DNA of 64,000 nt from Rhodobacteraceae bacterium D3-12 (GCA_025916135.1 CP104793.1:3472001-3536000), one strand, 5' to 3'; counted from the stretch's first letter, positions 9,353 to 18,206 are shown. Made by a program: numbers and translations. The notes: generated by a model from the letters alone, not told the origin.

Positions 9353-10518
9353 AACGCCCCCTCTGGGCCTTTGTTCAGCCGATCCAGCAAGATCATGGCA
9401 ACCGTTTTCACACGCACAGTAAATCCGCCTCGCGCCACATCCGCAGCAGCCATAAGCGGCACGCGCATCTCTTCCAAGCCTTCCGGCCGCACGATCAACT
9501 CTGCCAGCTTGTCACCCTTCTTGACCGGCGCGCGCACCGGGCTCTGATAGACAATCTCACCGTCGACCTTGCCATTAGAGGTGACCGGCACCAGTGCTTT
9601 CACGTCCTCTCCTGCCGCCAGCCCCACGCTCGGCGCATCGCCCAGCCAAACCGGCGCCTGCGTCAAGATCTTGTCCTTCTCAATCACGGTTTTTTCCGAA
9701 AACTGGCGGAAGGCCCAATTGACAATCGCCTCCGCCTCTCGCGCTCGCGCTTGTGCAGTGTCGAGCCCCGAGACCACGAAAATCACCCGCCGATTGCCCT
9801 GAACTGCCGATCCGACGAGCCCATAGCCCGCTTCGTTTGTGTGACCCGTTTTCAACCCGTCCGCACCGATGCCAAGCCCAAGCAGCGGATTGCGATTGCG
9901 CGTGTTCTGCGGTGCGCGCCCATCAAACTTGAACTCGGTTTCGGCAAACATCGGATAGTATTCTGGGAAGTCCGAGATGATCCGATTGGCCAGCAGCGCA
10001 AGATCACGCATGCTCATCCGGTGGCCTGCCGCAGGCCAGCCATTTGAATTCACAAAGGTGGAGTTGGTCATCCCCATCTGCACAGCCCGCTGAGTCATAA
10101 AGCGCGCAAACCCGGCTTCGGTTCCGTCCGGGCTCAGAGCTTCGGCGATCACCGCACAGGCGTCATTGCCCGAAAGGACAATGATCCCACGCAACAGGTC
10201 TTCGACCACCACGCGATCGGTCGTGTCCAAAAACATGGTCGAGCCGCCATAGTTCATTGCGTGTTTCGACACCGGCAACTTTTCGGACAGCGAAAGACGT
10301 CCCTGGCGGATTGCCTCAAAGGCAACGTAAAGCGTCATGAGTTTGGACATCGACGCAGGCGGCAACGGCGTGTCGGCATTCTTGGCCAACAGAACCGTTC
10401 CGGTGGTCTGGTCCAAGATATAGGCAGCGCGCGCACGGGTCTCGAACGCAGCCGCCGACATGGCGGTCATCGCAATGGCGACAACACCGAAGAGCAATCG
10501 GGCAATAAGTGTTTTCAT
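9349..10518 (-). CDS. D-alanyl-D-alanine carboxypeptidase (PBP5/6-like)
   Basis: 389 residues. An N-terminal signal peptide ends near AAAFETRARA. The serine peptidase S11 triads are all present: SMSK (about residue 57, nucleophile Ser), SGN (about 116) and KTG (about 217). A C-terminal PBP5-type beta domain and an amphipathic tail suited to membrane anchoring follow. It trims the terminal D-Ala from pentapeptide stems in the periplasm. It sits 14 bases downstream of the SPOR lipoprotein gene, so the two cell-wall genes are probably co-transcribed. Confidence 0.93.
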   Translation of the reverse strand: MKTLIARLLFGVVAIAMTAMSAAAFETRARAAYILDQTTGTVLLAKNADTPLPPASMSKLMTLYVAFEAIRQGRLSLSEKLPVSKHAMNYGGSTMFLDTTDRVVVEDLLRGIIVLSGNDACAVIAEALSPDGTEAGFARFMTQRAVQMGMTNSTFVNSNGWPAAGHRMSMRDLALLANRIISDFPEYYPMFAETEFKFDGRAPQNTRNRNPLLGLGIGADGLKTGHTNEAGYGLVGSAVQGNRRVIFVVSGLDTAQARAREAEAIVNWAFRQFSEKTVIEKDKILTQAPVWLGDAPSVGLAAGEDVKALVPVTSNGKVDGEIVYQSPVRAPVKKGDKLAELIVRPEGLEEMRVPLMAAADVARGGFTVRVKTVAMILLDRLNKGPEGAF

Positions 10519-10532
10519 AAGGCGACTCAGGC

Positions 10533-11435
10533 TCAGTTCGTTACGAAATATGCGTCAGTAAAGCCCGATGCTTTGATCTTTTTCAACAGGGCCGCCCGAT
10601 CCGCGCTGGTATTCGCCGGTCCGACCAGCACTCGCCAGAACGCCTTACCATTTAGCTTCTGACGTTTCACCGTCGGAATCATTCCGGCCTGACGCATAGC
10701 GGTGGCAGTGTTGTTGGCATTCTTCTCAACGCTAAAGATGCCGATCTGAATGAATGGCTTACTCAGGCTACTTGCCCTTGGTTTCGCCTTGGGTTTCGGT
10801 ACAGGAGCTGACGCCGCGGCGGCTGGTGCCGCTGGCTTCTTCTCAGCTTTCGCAATGGCCGCAGCCGCACCAGCGATTGGATCAAGCGGTTCGGCCTTCA
10901 CATCAGCGGGCGCTTTCAACTCTCCCGCAGGTGCAGGCGCGGCCGCCGCCGGCGGCTCGACCTCAACTTCTTCACGACGAAGGGCTGTGACATTCAATTG
11001 CATCGGCTGCCCCGCCAACATCCCAAGCGCATCGGCTGCGTCGGACGATACCTGCAAGCGCGGGCCGGGGTTTTCACGTTCGCGCCGGAACAATGCGCCA
11101 ACCACGAATTTGCCGTTCGCAGTGTTGCGAATAATCACCCTTTCGGGTTCTTTTACATCTGGGTGCGCCACCCAGACTCCACCAAGAGACGGTCGCCCAT
11201 CCCAAAGTCCGGCTTCGGTCTTCTGGAACACCTCGGGCACCTCCACATCGCGCTCAACCACTTTGCCGCTGCTTTTTTTGGCAACCGGTGCTGCGGCCTC
11301 CTCGGGCGCTTTCTTTTGGAAAGGGTTGAAGGTCTGGCCGTCCTGGCACCCAGCAAGGGCCACTGCCACACTTAGGAAAACCGCCGATTTTCCGGCCACG
11401 AAAGCGGTCCGTTTTCTGATCCCCACGAAACCCAT
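10533..11435 (-). CDS. SPOR-domain lipoprotein
   Basis: About 300 residues from the ATG at 11435, which has GAGGACGAGGC upstream. A hydrophobic N-terminus ends in a lipobox (VALAGC), so lipidation by Lgt/Lsp is expected. The middle (about 150-215) is low-complexity Ala/Pro-rich. The C-terminal 75 residues (FIQIGIFSVEKNANNTAT... WRVLVGP) form a SPOR domain, which binds denuded glycan at the division septum. It is followed at once by the D,D-carboxypeptidase gene, an RlpA-like or septal cell-wall context. A longer start is possible but its extra 59 residues overlap the region upstream of the thioesterase stop and look non-coding. Confidence 0.85.
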   Translation of the reverse strand: MGFVGIRKRTAFVAGKSAVFLSVAVALAGCQDGQTFNPFQKKAPEEAAAPVAKKSSGKVVERDVEVPEVFQKTEAGLWDGRPSLGGVWVAHPDVKEPERVIIRNTANGKFVVGALFRRERENPGPRLQVSSDAADALGMLAGQPMQLNVTALRREEVEVEPPAAAAPAPAGELKAPADVKAEPLDPIAGAAAAIAKAEKKPAAPAAAASAPVPKPKAKPRASSLSKPFIQIGIFSVEKNANNTATAMRQAGMIPTVKRQKLNGKAFWRVLVGPANTSADRAALLKKIKASGFTDAYFVTN

Positions 11436-11598
11436 GCCTCGTCCTCTGCTCGCCTGCGCCCCGGTTTTCCGGTGGCTGTTCTTGCCATTGTTTTCACGCC
11501 ATTCCCGCGTCATTGCAGGTGGCATGTTCGCGCAGTGTAGCCGTTCGTCTCTTTTATGGAAAGTCTGCGTCACACCATAAGCGAAAATTCGACGGCAT

Positions 11599-12039
11599 TC
11601 ACAAGTATTCAACGATCAAAGGTTCGACAATCTCGCGAATTTCCGCTGGCGCGGCCTGTGGTGCAAAGCTTTTGGCGACAATGAAGACACACACGAAATT
11701 ACCCTCAAAGCACAGAGTTCCGTCTTGATATCCCTCCACACGGAAGGTGATCGACTTGGTTCCCAACTTGGTCGGTGCCACCTTGCAAATCAGCCGATGG
11801 CGCGGCGTGATGGTCGAGCGGAAATCAAGCGACATATGCACGAATGGCGTGCCATAGCCCCGGTCCAGCTCCATCTGAAACCAACCATCACCACCCAGAT
11901 GCGCTTCCCACCAAGCATTGATCGCATCCAGCGCCCAATTCGGAATGCGTCCGGTGTAGGCAATCTTTGCCGGGTCGCAATCGCCCCATGTCACCCGAAT
12001 TTCATGCTCATACGCCTCGTCGGCAAAGCTGCTCGTCAT
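11599..12039 (-). CDS. Acyl-CoA thioesterase (4HBT hot-dog family)
   Basis: 146 residues in a single hot-dog fold. The pattern RVTWGDCDPAKIAYTGRI near residue 15 holds the Asp that is catalytic in the 4-hydroxybenzoyl-CoA thioesterase group, with the helix NWALDAINAWWEAHL after it. Natural substrate unknown. It lies 27 bases from the stop of the DUF309 gene. Confidence 0.85.
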   Translation of the reverse strand: MTSSFADEAYEHEIRVTWGDCDPAKIAYTGRIPNWALDAINAWWEAHLGGDGWFQMELDRGYGTPFVHMSLDFRSTITPRHRLICKVAPTKLGTKSITFRVEGYQDGTLCFEGNFVCVFIVAKSFAPQAAPAEIREIVEPLIVEYL

Positions 12040-12066
12040 TGCTCTTCCTTCTCTGACCTGTCGGCC

Positions 12067-12522
12067 TCATCTATCTCGCTGCGGTAGGTGCAGCGCCGCA
12101 ACCATTTCTTCAAGCGTCGCCACCGGAACGCCCAACAGAACATCTTGGCCACTTGCGCTGCACGCCCGCAGGTGCTCTTCAGCCCGTTTGATAATCTTGC
12201 TCACAGCCTTCTCGCGGCCCATCTTGCGCTTAAGCTGGCCGTTGGCCACCTGGATAAGCCCCTGCACCATCTGTCGTTCGCGCGAATTTTGCGGCAAAGC
12301 CATCCAGACGGCTTCGAAAAGCTCATGTGCCTCCCAATAATACCCGGTGCGCAACCAGTCCCACCCAGTTCGCCACGCCTCACTGCGCTCAAGCGCAGCG
12401 ATCCCATCTGATCCACGCGCAGTTTCGCAAATGCTGTCGAATGCCGCCTCCGCATGGCGCGGAGTTTGCCCCGGCACATAGGCATAGGGCGGTCGGTTTT
12501 GTCTTGTTCCGGTGTCGTTCAT
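12067..12522 (-). CDS. DUF309-domain protein
   Basis: About 151 residues. The signature GYYWEAHELFEAVWMA near residue 62 and the GLIQVANGQLKRKMG block define DUF309, a small helical family of unknown function with a histidine/glutamate pair in the AHE motif. The start is uncertain between 12522 and 12531; a much earlier start would lie inside the terminator of the upstream TRAP gene and is unlikely. Confidence 0.8.
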   Translation of the reverse strand: MNDTGTRQNRPPYAYVPGQTPRHAEAAFDSICETARGSDGIAALERSEAWRTGWDWLRTGYYWEAHELFEAVWMALPQNSRERQMVQGLIQVANGQLKRKMGREKAVSKIIKRAEEHLRACSASGQDVLLGVPVATLEEMVAALHLPQRDR

Positions 12523-12544
12523 CGCCGCCATCTTACCATGCAAA

Positions 12545-12570
12545 AGCCCGGCACCAAATGATGCCGGGCT
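12545..12570 (-). terminator. Terminator of the TRAP binding-protein gene
   Basis: A perfect 9-bp stem (AGCCCGGCA / TGCCGGGCT) with an 8-base loop and a short T-run on the minus strand, 20 bases past the dctP stop. Confidence 0.75.
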
Positions 12571-12589
12571 TGTTCTTCCCATGTCTGGC

Positions 12590-13636
12590 TTAGCCTTTGT
12601 ACTCTCCCATCAAGGTGCGCGCCTCGTCGATCAATGCTTGCCCGTCGATACCGCGTCCCTTCATGTCCGCAATCCAGCTGTCATAAATCGGCTGTACCAA
12701 CTTTCGCCATTCCTCGGTGCCGGCCTCGTCGATCGTGATGATCTTGTTTCCTCGGTCCACCGCGATCTGGCGCGCGGGACCATCGGAATCGGCCTGCGTA
12801 CCACCAGCGAACACCGAGAATTCAAGCCCTGAATTCTTATCGATCACGGCCTTCAGATCATCCGGAAGACTGTCATACTTGGGCTTGTTCATCGCCAAAA
12901 CAAAGGTCAGCGTATAAAGCGCTGCGCCCTCAAACTCGGTATGGTTGCCCACCAATTCTGGCACTTTCAACGCCGAGGTAACCTCCCAAGGGATGGTGGT
13001 GCCGTCGATCACGCCCTTGGATAGGCCTTCTGACACCGCAGGCACCGGCATGCCCACCGGAGTTGCGCCTACAAGCTCAAGAAGTTGGTTCACCAACCGA
13101 GAGCCGCCACGGATCTTCATCCCCTGAAGATCACTCGGCTGCATCACCGGCTCTTTGGTGTGGATCATCCCCGGGCCATGCACCCATGTACCCAGAATAT
13201 GCACATTGGCAAACTCAGAGTCTTTCATGCGGCTTTCGTAGAGCTTCCAATAAGCATATGACGCGGCACGCGCGTCTTTCACCATAAAGGGCAGTTCAAA
13301 AACCTCGGTGCTGGGATAGCGGCCAGGCGTATACCCAACTACGGTCCAGACCACATCAGCCACACCATCAATCGCCTGATCCATCAATTCAGGAGGTTTA
13401 CCGCCAAGCTGCATCGATGGATAGCGATCAACCTTGATCCGGCCTCCACTGTCTTTTTCGACATTGTCAGCCCATACATCCAGAACGAGTTTCGGCACAT
13501 TGGCCTGCGGCGGCAGGAATTGGTGCAGCTTAAGCGTCACCTCTTGCGCCCAACCGGCCCCCACGCCCCCTCCCAAAGCCAACGCAGCCACCGCTGCCCC
13601 GCCTACAAATTTCAAAAGTTCCCTTCTAAACGACAT
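12590..13636 (-). CDS. TRAP transporter solute-binding protein (DctP family), orphan
   Basis: About 348 residues from the ATG at 13636, chosen because GGGAGGAAAAC sits just upstream. A twin-arginine-like start (MSFRRELLKF) leads into a signal peptide ending near GWAQ. The mature part has the DctP family core: KIRGGSRLVNQ near residue 175 with the conserved Arg, and the MPVPAVSEGLSKGVIDG block. It binds an organic acid in the periplasm. No DctQ or DctM gene is adjacent on either side, so it must use membrane subunits encoded elsewhere. A clean inverted repeat lies in its promoter region. Confidence 0.9.
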   Translation of the reverse strand: MSFRRELLKFVGGAAVAALALGGGVGAGWAQEVTLKLHQFLPPQANVPKLVLDVWADNVEKDSGGRIKVDRYPSMQLGGKPPELMDQAIDGVADVVWTVVGYTPGRYPSTEVFELPFMVKDARAASYAYWKLYESRMKDSEFANVHILGTWVHGPGMIHTKEPVMQPSDLQGMKIRGGSRLVNQLLELVGATPVGMPVPAVSEGLSKGVIDGTTIPWEVTSALKVPELVGNHTEFEGAALYTLTFVLAMNKPKYDSLPDDLKAVIDKNSGLEFSVFAGGTQADSDGPARQIAVDRGNKIITIDEAGTEEWRKLVQPIYDSWIADMKGRGIDGQALIDEARTLMGEYKG

Positions 13637-13663
13637 GTTTTCCTCCCTGACATGCATCTAATC

Positions 13664-13696
13664 TGCAATATAGTGCCTATCTTTCCTTATATTGCA
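13664..13696. promoter_or_regulatory. Inverted repeat upstream of the TRAP gene (candidate operator)
   Basis: TGCAATATA, 15 bases, TATATTGCA: a perfect 9+9 inverted repeat 28 bases ahead of the dctP start. The spacing of about 24 bases between half-site centres suits a dimeric repressor. No regulator gene lies beside it. Confidence 0.5.
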
Positions 13697-13779
13697 ACAG
13701 ATTCGCCTCTTTGTTGGCTCGCACACCCGCATTCTCACTCTTTCAGAATCAACTTCCTTTCTTTAGGAGCGTCAGAACC

Positions 13780-13869
13780 GGAGGAGTGGCAGAGTGGTCG
13801 AATGCACCGGTCTTGAAAACCGGCGTGGGTTAACGCCCACCGTGGGTTCGAATCCCACCTCCTCCGCCA
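13780..13869 (+). tRNA. tRNA-Ser (anticodon TGA)
   Basis: A 90-base class II tRNA with an encoded CCA. Acceptor arms GGAGGAG and CTCCTCC pair fully. The anticodon loop CTTGAAA is closed by CCGGT/ACCGG, giving anticodon TGA, and a long variable arm (GTGGGTTAACGCCCAC) precedes the T arm with GTTCGAATC. Its 3' end is repeated twice downstream, marking it as an integration target. Confidence 0.97.
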
Positions 13870-13871
13870 CC
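13852..13871 (+). repeat. att copy A (3' end of tRNA-Ser)
   Basis: 20 bases beginning ATCCCACCTCC and ending GCCACC, inside the tRNA 3' end. Identical to copy B at 14709; its inner 15 bases recur as copy C at 48216. Confidence 0.85.
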
Positions 13872-14215
13872 AACAATCGGCCGCAAATTTTCAAGCATAA
13901 ACAAAAGATTATCTCCCATAGGGACGCTTTACCACACTCCCTTTCCACACCTCTTTTCCACACTTCAGGTACTCAAGAAACCGACGAAGAAGTTCGGAGG
14001 CCGCTTCGAAAAGACGACAACCGATTCTACGCTGCCTTTACAGCCATAACATTCCATAAACTGAATACTTTGTTCGGTGAGGCGGATAGACGGTATCGGA
14101 ACAGGTTTCCAGCACTCTTGATTATAGGCTTCAGAACATCGAGCTTCCGATTGCAAAACCGCACTAAATACCTGCCCAGGACCGATGGTTTTCAAACGCA
14201 GTCTGGCTTGGGCGC

Positions 14216-14480
14216 TTTGAATGATCCTTTGGGAGAGATAAGGGCGCAAACCTCAGGAATATCACTGCTTTTGCACCCGGCGGCGGCAAAACAGAAAGAA
14301 AGGCAGGCTTTGGTGAAGCTCGTATTCGACATTGAGAACATATCGGCGTTTTGCGAAGTTGCCAGGGCTGACGGGCTTGAATTTATCAAGATTCACAAGG
14401 CTGGCAGATATGAATTTGCCAACGCCGAGAACCCTTCCAAGAATTCGATTCTGGTGTCAAGTCGCACGATCCGAGAGTGA
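14216..14480 (+). pseudogene. Remnant resembling the C-terminus of a VOC/glyoxalase-fold protein
   Basis: The last 85 or so residues of this frame read like the end of a VOC-fold protein: SLLLHPAAA, then a VFDIENISAFCEVARADGL helix and a final FANAENPSKNSILVSSR strand, which matches the F-x-DP-x-GN-x-x-x-SSR ending of the family. Nothing recognisable precedes it; the frame simply opens into the tRNA. It lies between att copies A and B, so it probably belongs to an older insertion. This is a weak call made by eye. Confidence 0.35.
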
Positions 14481-14708
14481 CGGTTTCGGCCCATTGCGGT
14501 CATCCACTGGGCATATCAAATGCTGCGCTGCGGCACGTCAAACCTGCCGATCGTTGCGGGCGTAATGGGCTACCAAATATTACCGCGTCTCTGGAGATAG
14601 CTAGGGTTCTTCGTTCGAGCCATTTACCACACTTCCTTTCCACACCTAGGCGCCGAAATAGGTCAATAAACTCATATAGTTCAATAGGTTTGTCCGGCCC
14701 ATCGGAAT

Positions 14709-14728
14709 ATCCCACCTCCTCCGCCACC
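14709..14728 (+). repeat. att copy B (tRNA-Ser 3' end duplicate)
   Basis: An exact 20-base copy of the tRNA-Ser tail, 857 bases after copy A and 149 bases ahead of the P4-type integrase start. This is where attL of an island that uses the tRNA would be expected. Confidence 0.85.
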
Positions 14729-14877
14729 TTATCATTTTGTTGAATTTAAGAGAACCGCTTTAGGTATCAGTTCTTCAATGATTTTATAGGGTTACAACCA
14801 ACCCTCGATTTACTTGAGTTTCCTTCGGTTGTTTCTATATTTGCTCATTGAGTGGTATTAAATGTGGTATTTTTTCT

Positions 14878-15152
14878 ATGGCGCTGACTGGCAAATTGAC
14901 CAAGGAACTGGTGGAAAACCTCAACGCTGGTCGTCACGGAGATGGCAACGGACTCTATCTGGTTGTTGATCCGTCGGGGGCGAGGCGCTGGATCGTGCGG
15001 GTCGTGGTTAAGGGGCAGAAGAACAAAAAAGGCGCCCCCTGCGGACAGATTTTGGTCTTGGTGGCGCAGACTTAGTGACATTGCATCAAGCGCGGGAGCG
15101 GGCGCTGGAATATCGCCGCATGGCCAAACAGGGGCTGAATCCAAGATTTAAT
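14878..15152 (+). pseudogene. P4-type tyrosine integrase, truncated and frameshifted
   Basis: The first 60 codons read MALTGKLTKELVENLNAG then GNGLYLVVDPSGARRWIVRVVVKGQK, the N-terminal arm-binding (DUF4102) domain of P4-like integrases. The frame then breaks near 15035. In the next frame the homologous text resumes (LGGADLVTLHQARERALEY, then RRMAKQGLNP) and stops being recognisable near 15150. No catalytic domain follows. An intact gene would be about 400 codons, so the island can no longer excise with this enzyme. Confidence 0.8.
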
Positions 15153-15453
15153 GCGCATATGACCAGTGTCCGGTGTCATTAAGGAACTCCTCAGCCGACG
15201 CCTCCGCCGGTTGTTCCCAAATATCTGATTTTTGGTGAAAAAAATAGCGAAACTCAGCTTTCATGCGCTACCAACGAGTTCGGTCGGTTACGTCGCGTTG
15301 CGTTGCAACATTCTATGTGTAACAAATTGCCAGCGCGGTCGGCCCTCTGTCTTTCGCTGCAGCACACTATCTGCATGTGCTGTGCCAATTCACAAAAGAC
15401 AGAATGAAACGAGAATATTATGCTAGCTCAAGGCACGATGACGACTGCTGAAA
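15153..15453. other. Intergenic, no gene recognised
   Basis: About 300 bases of AT-rich sequence between the integrase stump and the O-methyltransferase. I see no credible gene; it may hold the methyltransferase promoter. Confidence 0.4.
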
Positions 15454-16467
15454 ATGCAATTGATAGCGCGGAGGGACCTGTCTTCAATAGCATTTGGCTT
15501 CATGGCCTCTAAATCGTTGTTCGCGGGCCTCCATGCCGATCTGTTTTCGTTGCTAGCTGACGGGCCCATGACGGCTGAAGCCTTGGCCAAGGCCGCGGAC
15601 ATCCCGCTCAACCGCATCGTTATATTGACAACGGCACTTGTCAGCGTTGGTCTCCTCTCCATCAAAGACGACAAGAAGATTCAGAACTCTCCCGCGGCAC
15701 AGAACTTTCTGTCGAAGAGCTCGAAGTACGACTTTGGAGACTACCTGCGCTATCAGATCGACCAACAGATGTATCCGTTCTTGCTACAGCTGAACGCCGT
15801 AATGAAAGGTGATTTGGCGGATGATGCGATCGCCTCCTACAAACACTGGATGACAGACGAAGAACAGGCGTCGGTCTATTCTGAAAGTCAGCACGCAGGG
15901 TCGCTTGGACCCGGCCGGACCCTTGCGCGAAAGGTCGACCTCAGCAATGCAACCGAACTGCTGGATGTCGGGGGTGGAACCGGCGCGATGACGATTAGCC
16001 TTTGCAGGGAATATGAGAAACTTCAGGCGACGATCATCGACTTCCCGAATGTGGCGGAGATAGGCTGGCGCTTCATTTCCGAGGCTGACCTAGTTGACCG
16101 CGTTCGCTACATTCCTGGCAACGCAATCGAGGCTCAGTGGCCGACAAACCAAAACGCCGTTCTAATGTCTTACCTGATGAGCGGTGTGCCAGGTAGTAGC
16201 GTCGAAGGGCTGCTACAGAAGGCGTTTGATGCGCTGGCCCCCGGTGGTAAGTTGATGGTTCACGATTTCATGGTCGAAGAGGACCAGCGCGGCCCAACCC
16301 TTGCCGCACTCTGGCAGTTGCAACATATGGCATTCACACCTGAAGCCCGTTCGCTCTCGGTTGGTTGGTTGACGCAAACAGGGAAAAGCATCGGGTTCAA
16401 GGTCGACGACGTTGATAATCTCATTCCCGCGATGACCAAGTTAGTTGTCTTCTCGAAACCAAATTAA
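15454..16467 (+). CDS. O-methyltransferase (acetylserotonin/hydroxyneurosporene OMT-like)
   Basis: 337 residues: a winged-helix dimerisation region (about 1-95) and a Rossmann SAM-binding domain with ELLDVGGGTGAMTISL near residue 170 and LAPGGKLMVHDFMV near residue 262. The class methylates hydroxyl groups of small molecules; the substrate is unknown. The start is doubtful: a better-looking N-terminus (MTTAENAID) is encoded at 15438 in another frame and would join this one near 15475, which suggests a small frameshift. Just downstream is a broken thioesterase gene, perhaps once co-transcribed. Confidence 0.75.
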   Translation: MQLIARRDLSSIAFGFMASKSLFAGLHADLFSLLADGPMTAEALAKAADIPLNRIVILTTALVSVGLLSIKDDKKIQNSPAAQNFLSKSSKYDFGDYLRYQIDQQMYPFLLQLNAVMKGDLADDAIASYKHWMTDEEQASVYSESQHAGSLGPGRTLARKVDLSNATELLDVGGGTGAMTISLCREYEKLQATIIDFPNVAEIGWRFISEADLVDRVRYIPGNAIEAQWPTNQNAVLMSYLMSGVPGSSVEGLLQKAFDALAPGGKLMVHDFMVEEDQRGPTLAALWQLQHMAFTPEARSLSVGWLTQTGKSIGFKVDDVDNLIPAMTKLVVFSKPN

Positions 16468-16482
16468 GTGTGAGGGGAAATT

Positions 16483-16935
16483 ATGCCGACATTCCGTTTG
16501 CATGAAGAACCGATTCAGGACGACTGGTTGGATGCCTATGGACATCTGAACGAGGCTTATTACCTCGTCCCGTTCAGCAACGCCACCTAGAAGGTACAAG
16601 ACCACTTTCGCATCGGGCGCGCACATTTTGAAAAATCTGGTTGCGCGATGTACACGCTCGAAACCCATTTGCGGTATGTCGCAGAGGTTCGCACACCGAA
16701 CACCTTGTCGATTGAAACCGCCATACTGGGGGTGGACGCTAAACGACTGCATATTGGACACACGATGTGGTCCGGCACACGCGAATGCGCGACATTCGAA
16801 TGCATGCTGTTGCACTATGACACCCGAGTTGAAAGCACTGCAGCCTTTCCTGAGGACATCCACAAAGCTTTAAGCGATGCGATCCAGACTCCGGCACCAG
16901 AATGGGTTGGGCGAGCACTGCGCCGATTGGATTGA
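16483..16935 (+). pseudogene. Thioesterase (4HBT family) interrupted by an amber codon
   Basis: From the ATG at 16483, with GAGGGGAAATT upstream, the frame reads a hot-dog thioesterase of the type linked to carnitine/betainyl-CoA metabolism (WLDAYGHLNEAYYLVPFSNAT). It meets TAG at 16588-16590, then continues in the same frame with clear homology (MYTLETHLRYVAEV, ILGVDAKRLHIGH) to 16935, about 150 codons in all. One base change from Trp TGG would explain the TAG. It begins 15 bases after the methyltransferase stop. Confidence 0.7.
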
Positions 16936-17282
16936 GACCCTCCATTCGGTTGGGGATCAGATTTTCAGAGTAACATTTTGAGGCGCTTAGCTAAAATGGG
17001 ATTACGACACCGAGTAGCCGCCAAAGCTGCCCTTCATGCACAACACAGCATGGGTCTAAGAAGGCTCAAAGCAGCCGATCTTCGCTTTGCTACATAACGG
17101 CACTGAGTGAATGCTTGCCGCTATCGTCCACGGCTCACAGCGGACATTTGTGCCTGGTGCAGCGAACGGCTGAATCGAGCCCACACCGAACCCTCTAATT
17201 CTATGCTGCGTGTGCTTGGAGCGCAAATTGCACTTCAAACACGCTGTTTTCTATTTCGCATTGGAAGTTAATGACCGGCCTT
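16936..17282. other. Intergenic, no gene recognised
   Basis: About 350 bases between convergent units (thioesterase remnant and CDF transporter). I see no convincing ORF, tRNA or hairpin. Confidence 0.4.
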
Positions 17283-18203
17283 TCATACAAACTGCGGGGA
17301 TGATCCGTTGGCTTCTGGAAAACAGGCTGCGGCCTCATCGCAGGGGATATTCTCAAGTTGGATCGTAGAGTGGGCGATGCCAAAGTCGTGTTCCAACTCA
17401 TGCGTGATGTGGCGCAGCAAGGCATCGCCTTCGACACCTTTCCAAACCAGATGAACCGACAGGGCGGTGCGGGTGGTCGAAAGAGCCCAGATGTGTAAGT
17501 CATGGACGCCACTGACGCCGGGTTGATCGCCCAACCAATCAATGATCGCTTGACGGTCGATGTTCTCGGGTACGCCGTCCAGCTCCAGTCTCAACGAGTC
17601 GCGCAGCAGACGCCATGCCGTTACCGCGATCACAAGGCTGACGCCGATTGCGACAACGGGATCAAGCCATGCCCAACCGGTCAGCATGATGCCCGCCGCC
17701 GCCACAACAACTGCAAGAGATACAGCAGCATCCGCCGCCATATGCAAAAACGCGCCCTTAGCATTCAGATCACCCTTTTGGGAGCGCATGAACAACATCG
17801 CTGACCCTGTGTTGACTGCGATCCCAATCAACGCGACCCACAAGATTGTCGCCCCAGGTAGATCGTCCGGCGTACCAAATCGCTGCGCCGCTTCCCAGAT
17901 CACCAGCACTACGCCGATAAGGATGGCAACGGCGTTGAGCATCGCTGCCAGGATTGTCGCCCGCCCATAACCGAAGGTGTAATTGCTGGTGCCAACACGT
18001 TTGGCCAGGACAGTCGCCCCCCACGCGATCAACAACCCCGCAACATCGGTCAGGTTGTGCGCGGCATCAGCCAGCAACGCGAGGGACCCCGTGAGGAACC
18101 CAGCCGCGCCTTCGATGATCACATAGCTGGTGTTTAGCCCGACTGCCCAACGAAACGCGGGACCAAGGTCGGTCGGAATGGAATGTTCATGCTCATGTGG
18201 CAT
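17283..18203 (-). CDS. Cation diffusion facilitator (CDF) metal transporter
   Basis: 306 residues with six membrane helices. It opens with a short His-rich tail (HEHEH) and has the zinc-site motif ADAAHNLTDVAG near residue 45 and its partner HMAADAAVSLAVV near residue 153, followed by a cytosolic C-terminal domain with VHDLHIWALS. It exports a divalent cation such as Zn, Co or Cd in exchange for protons. It closes a minus-strand operon (ArsR, DUF318 permease, thioredoxin, OsmC, CDF). Unlike its small neighbours it looks intact. Confidence 0.9.
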   Translation of the reverse strand: MPHEHEHSIPTDLGPAFRWAVGLNTSYVIIEGAAGFLTGSLALLADAAHNLTDVAGLLIAWGATVLAKRVGTSNYTFGYGRATILAAMLNAVAILIGVVLVIWEAAQRFGTPDDLPGATILWVALIGIAVNTGSAMLFMRSQKGDLNAKGAFLHMAADAAVSLAVVVAAAGIMLTGWAWLDPVVAIGVSLVIAVTAWRLLRDSLRLELDGVPENIDRQAIIDWLGDQPGVSGVHDLHIWALSTTRTALSVHLVWKGVEGDALLRHITHELEHDFGIAHSTIQLENIPCDEAAACFPEANGSSPQFV

Positions 18204-18206
18204 GGT

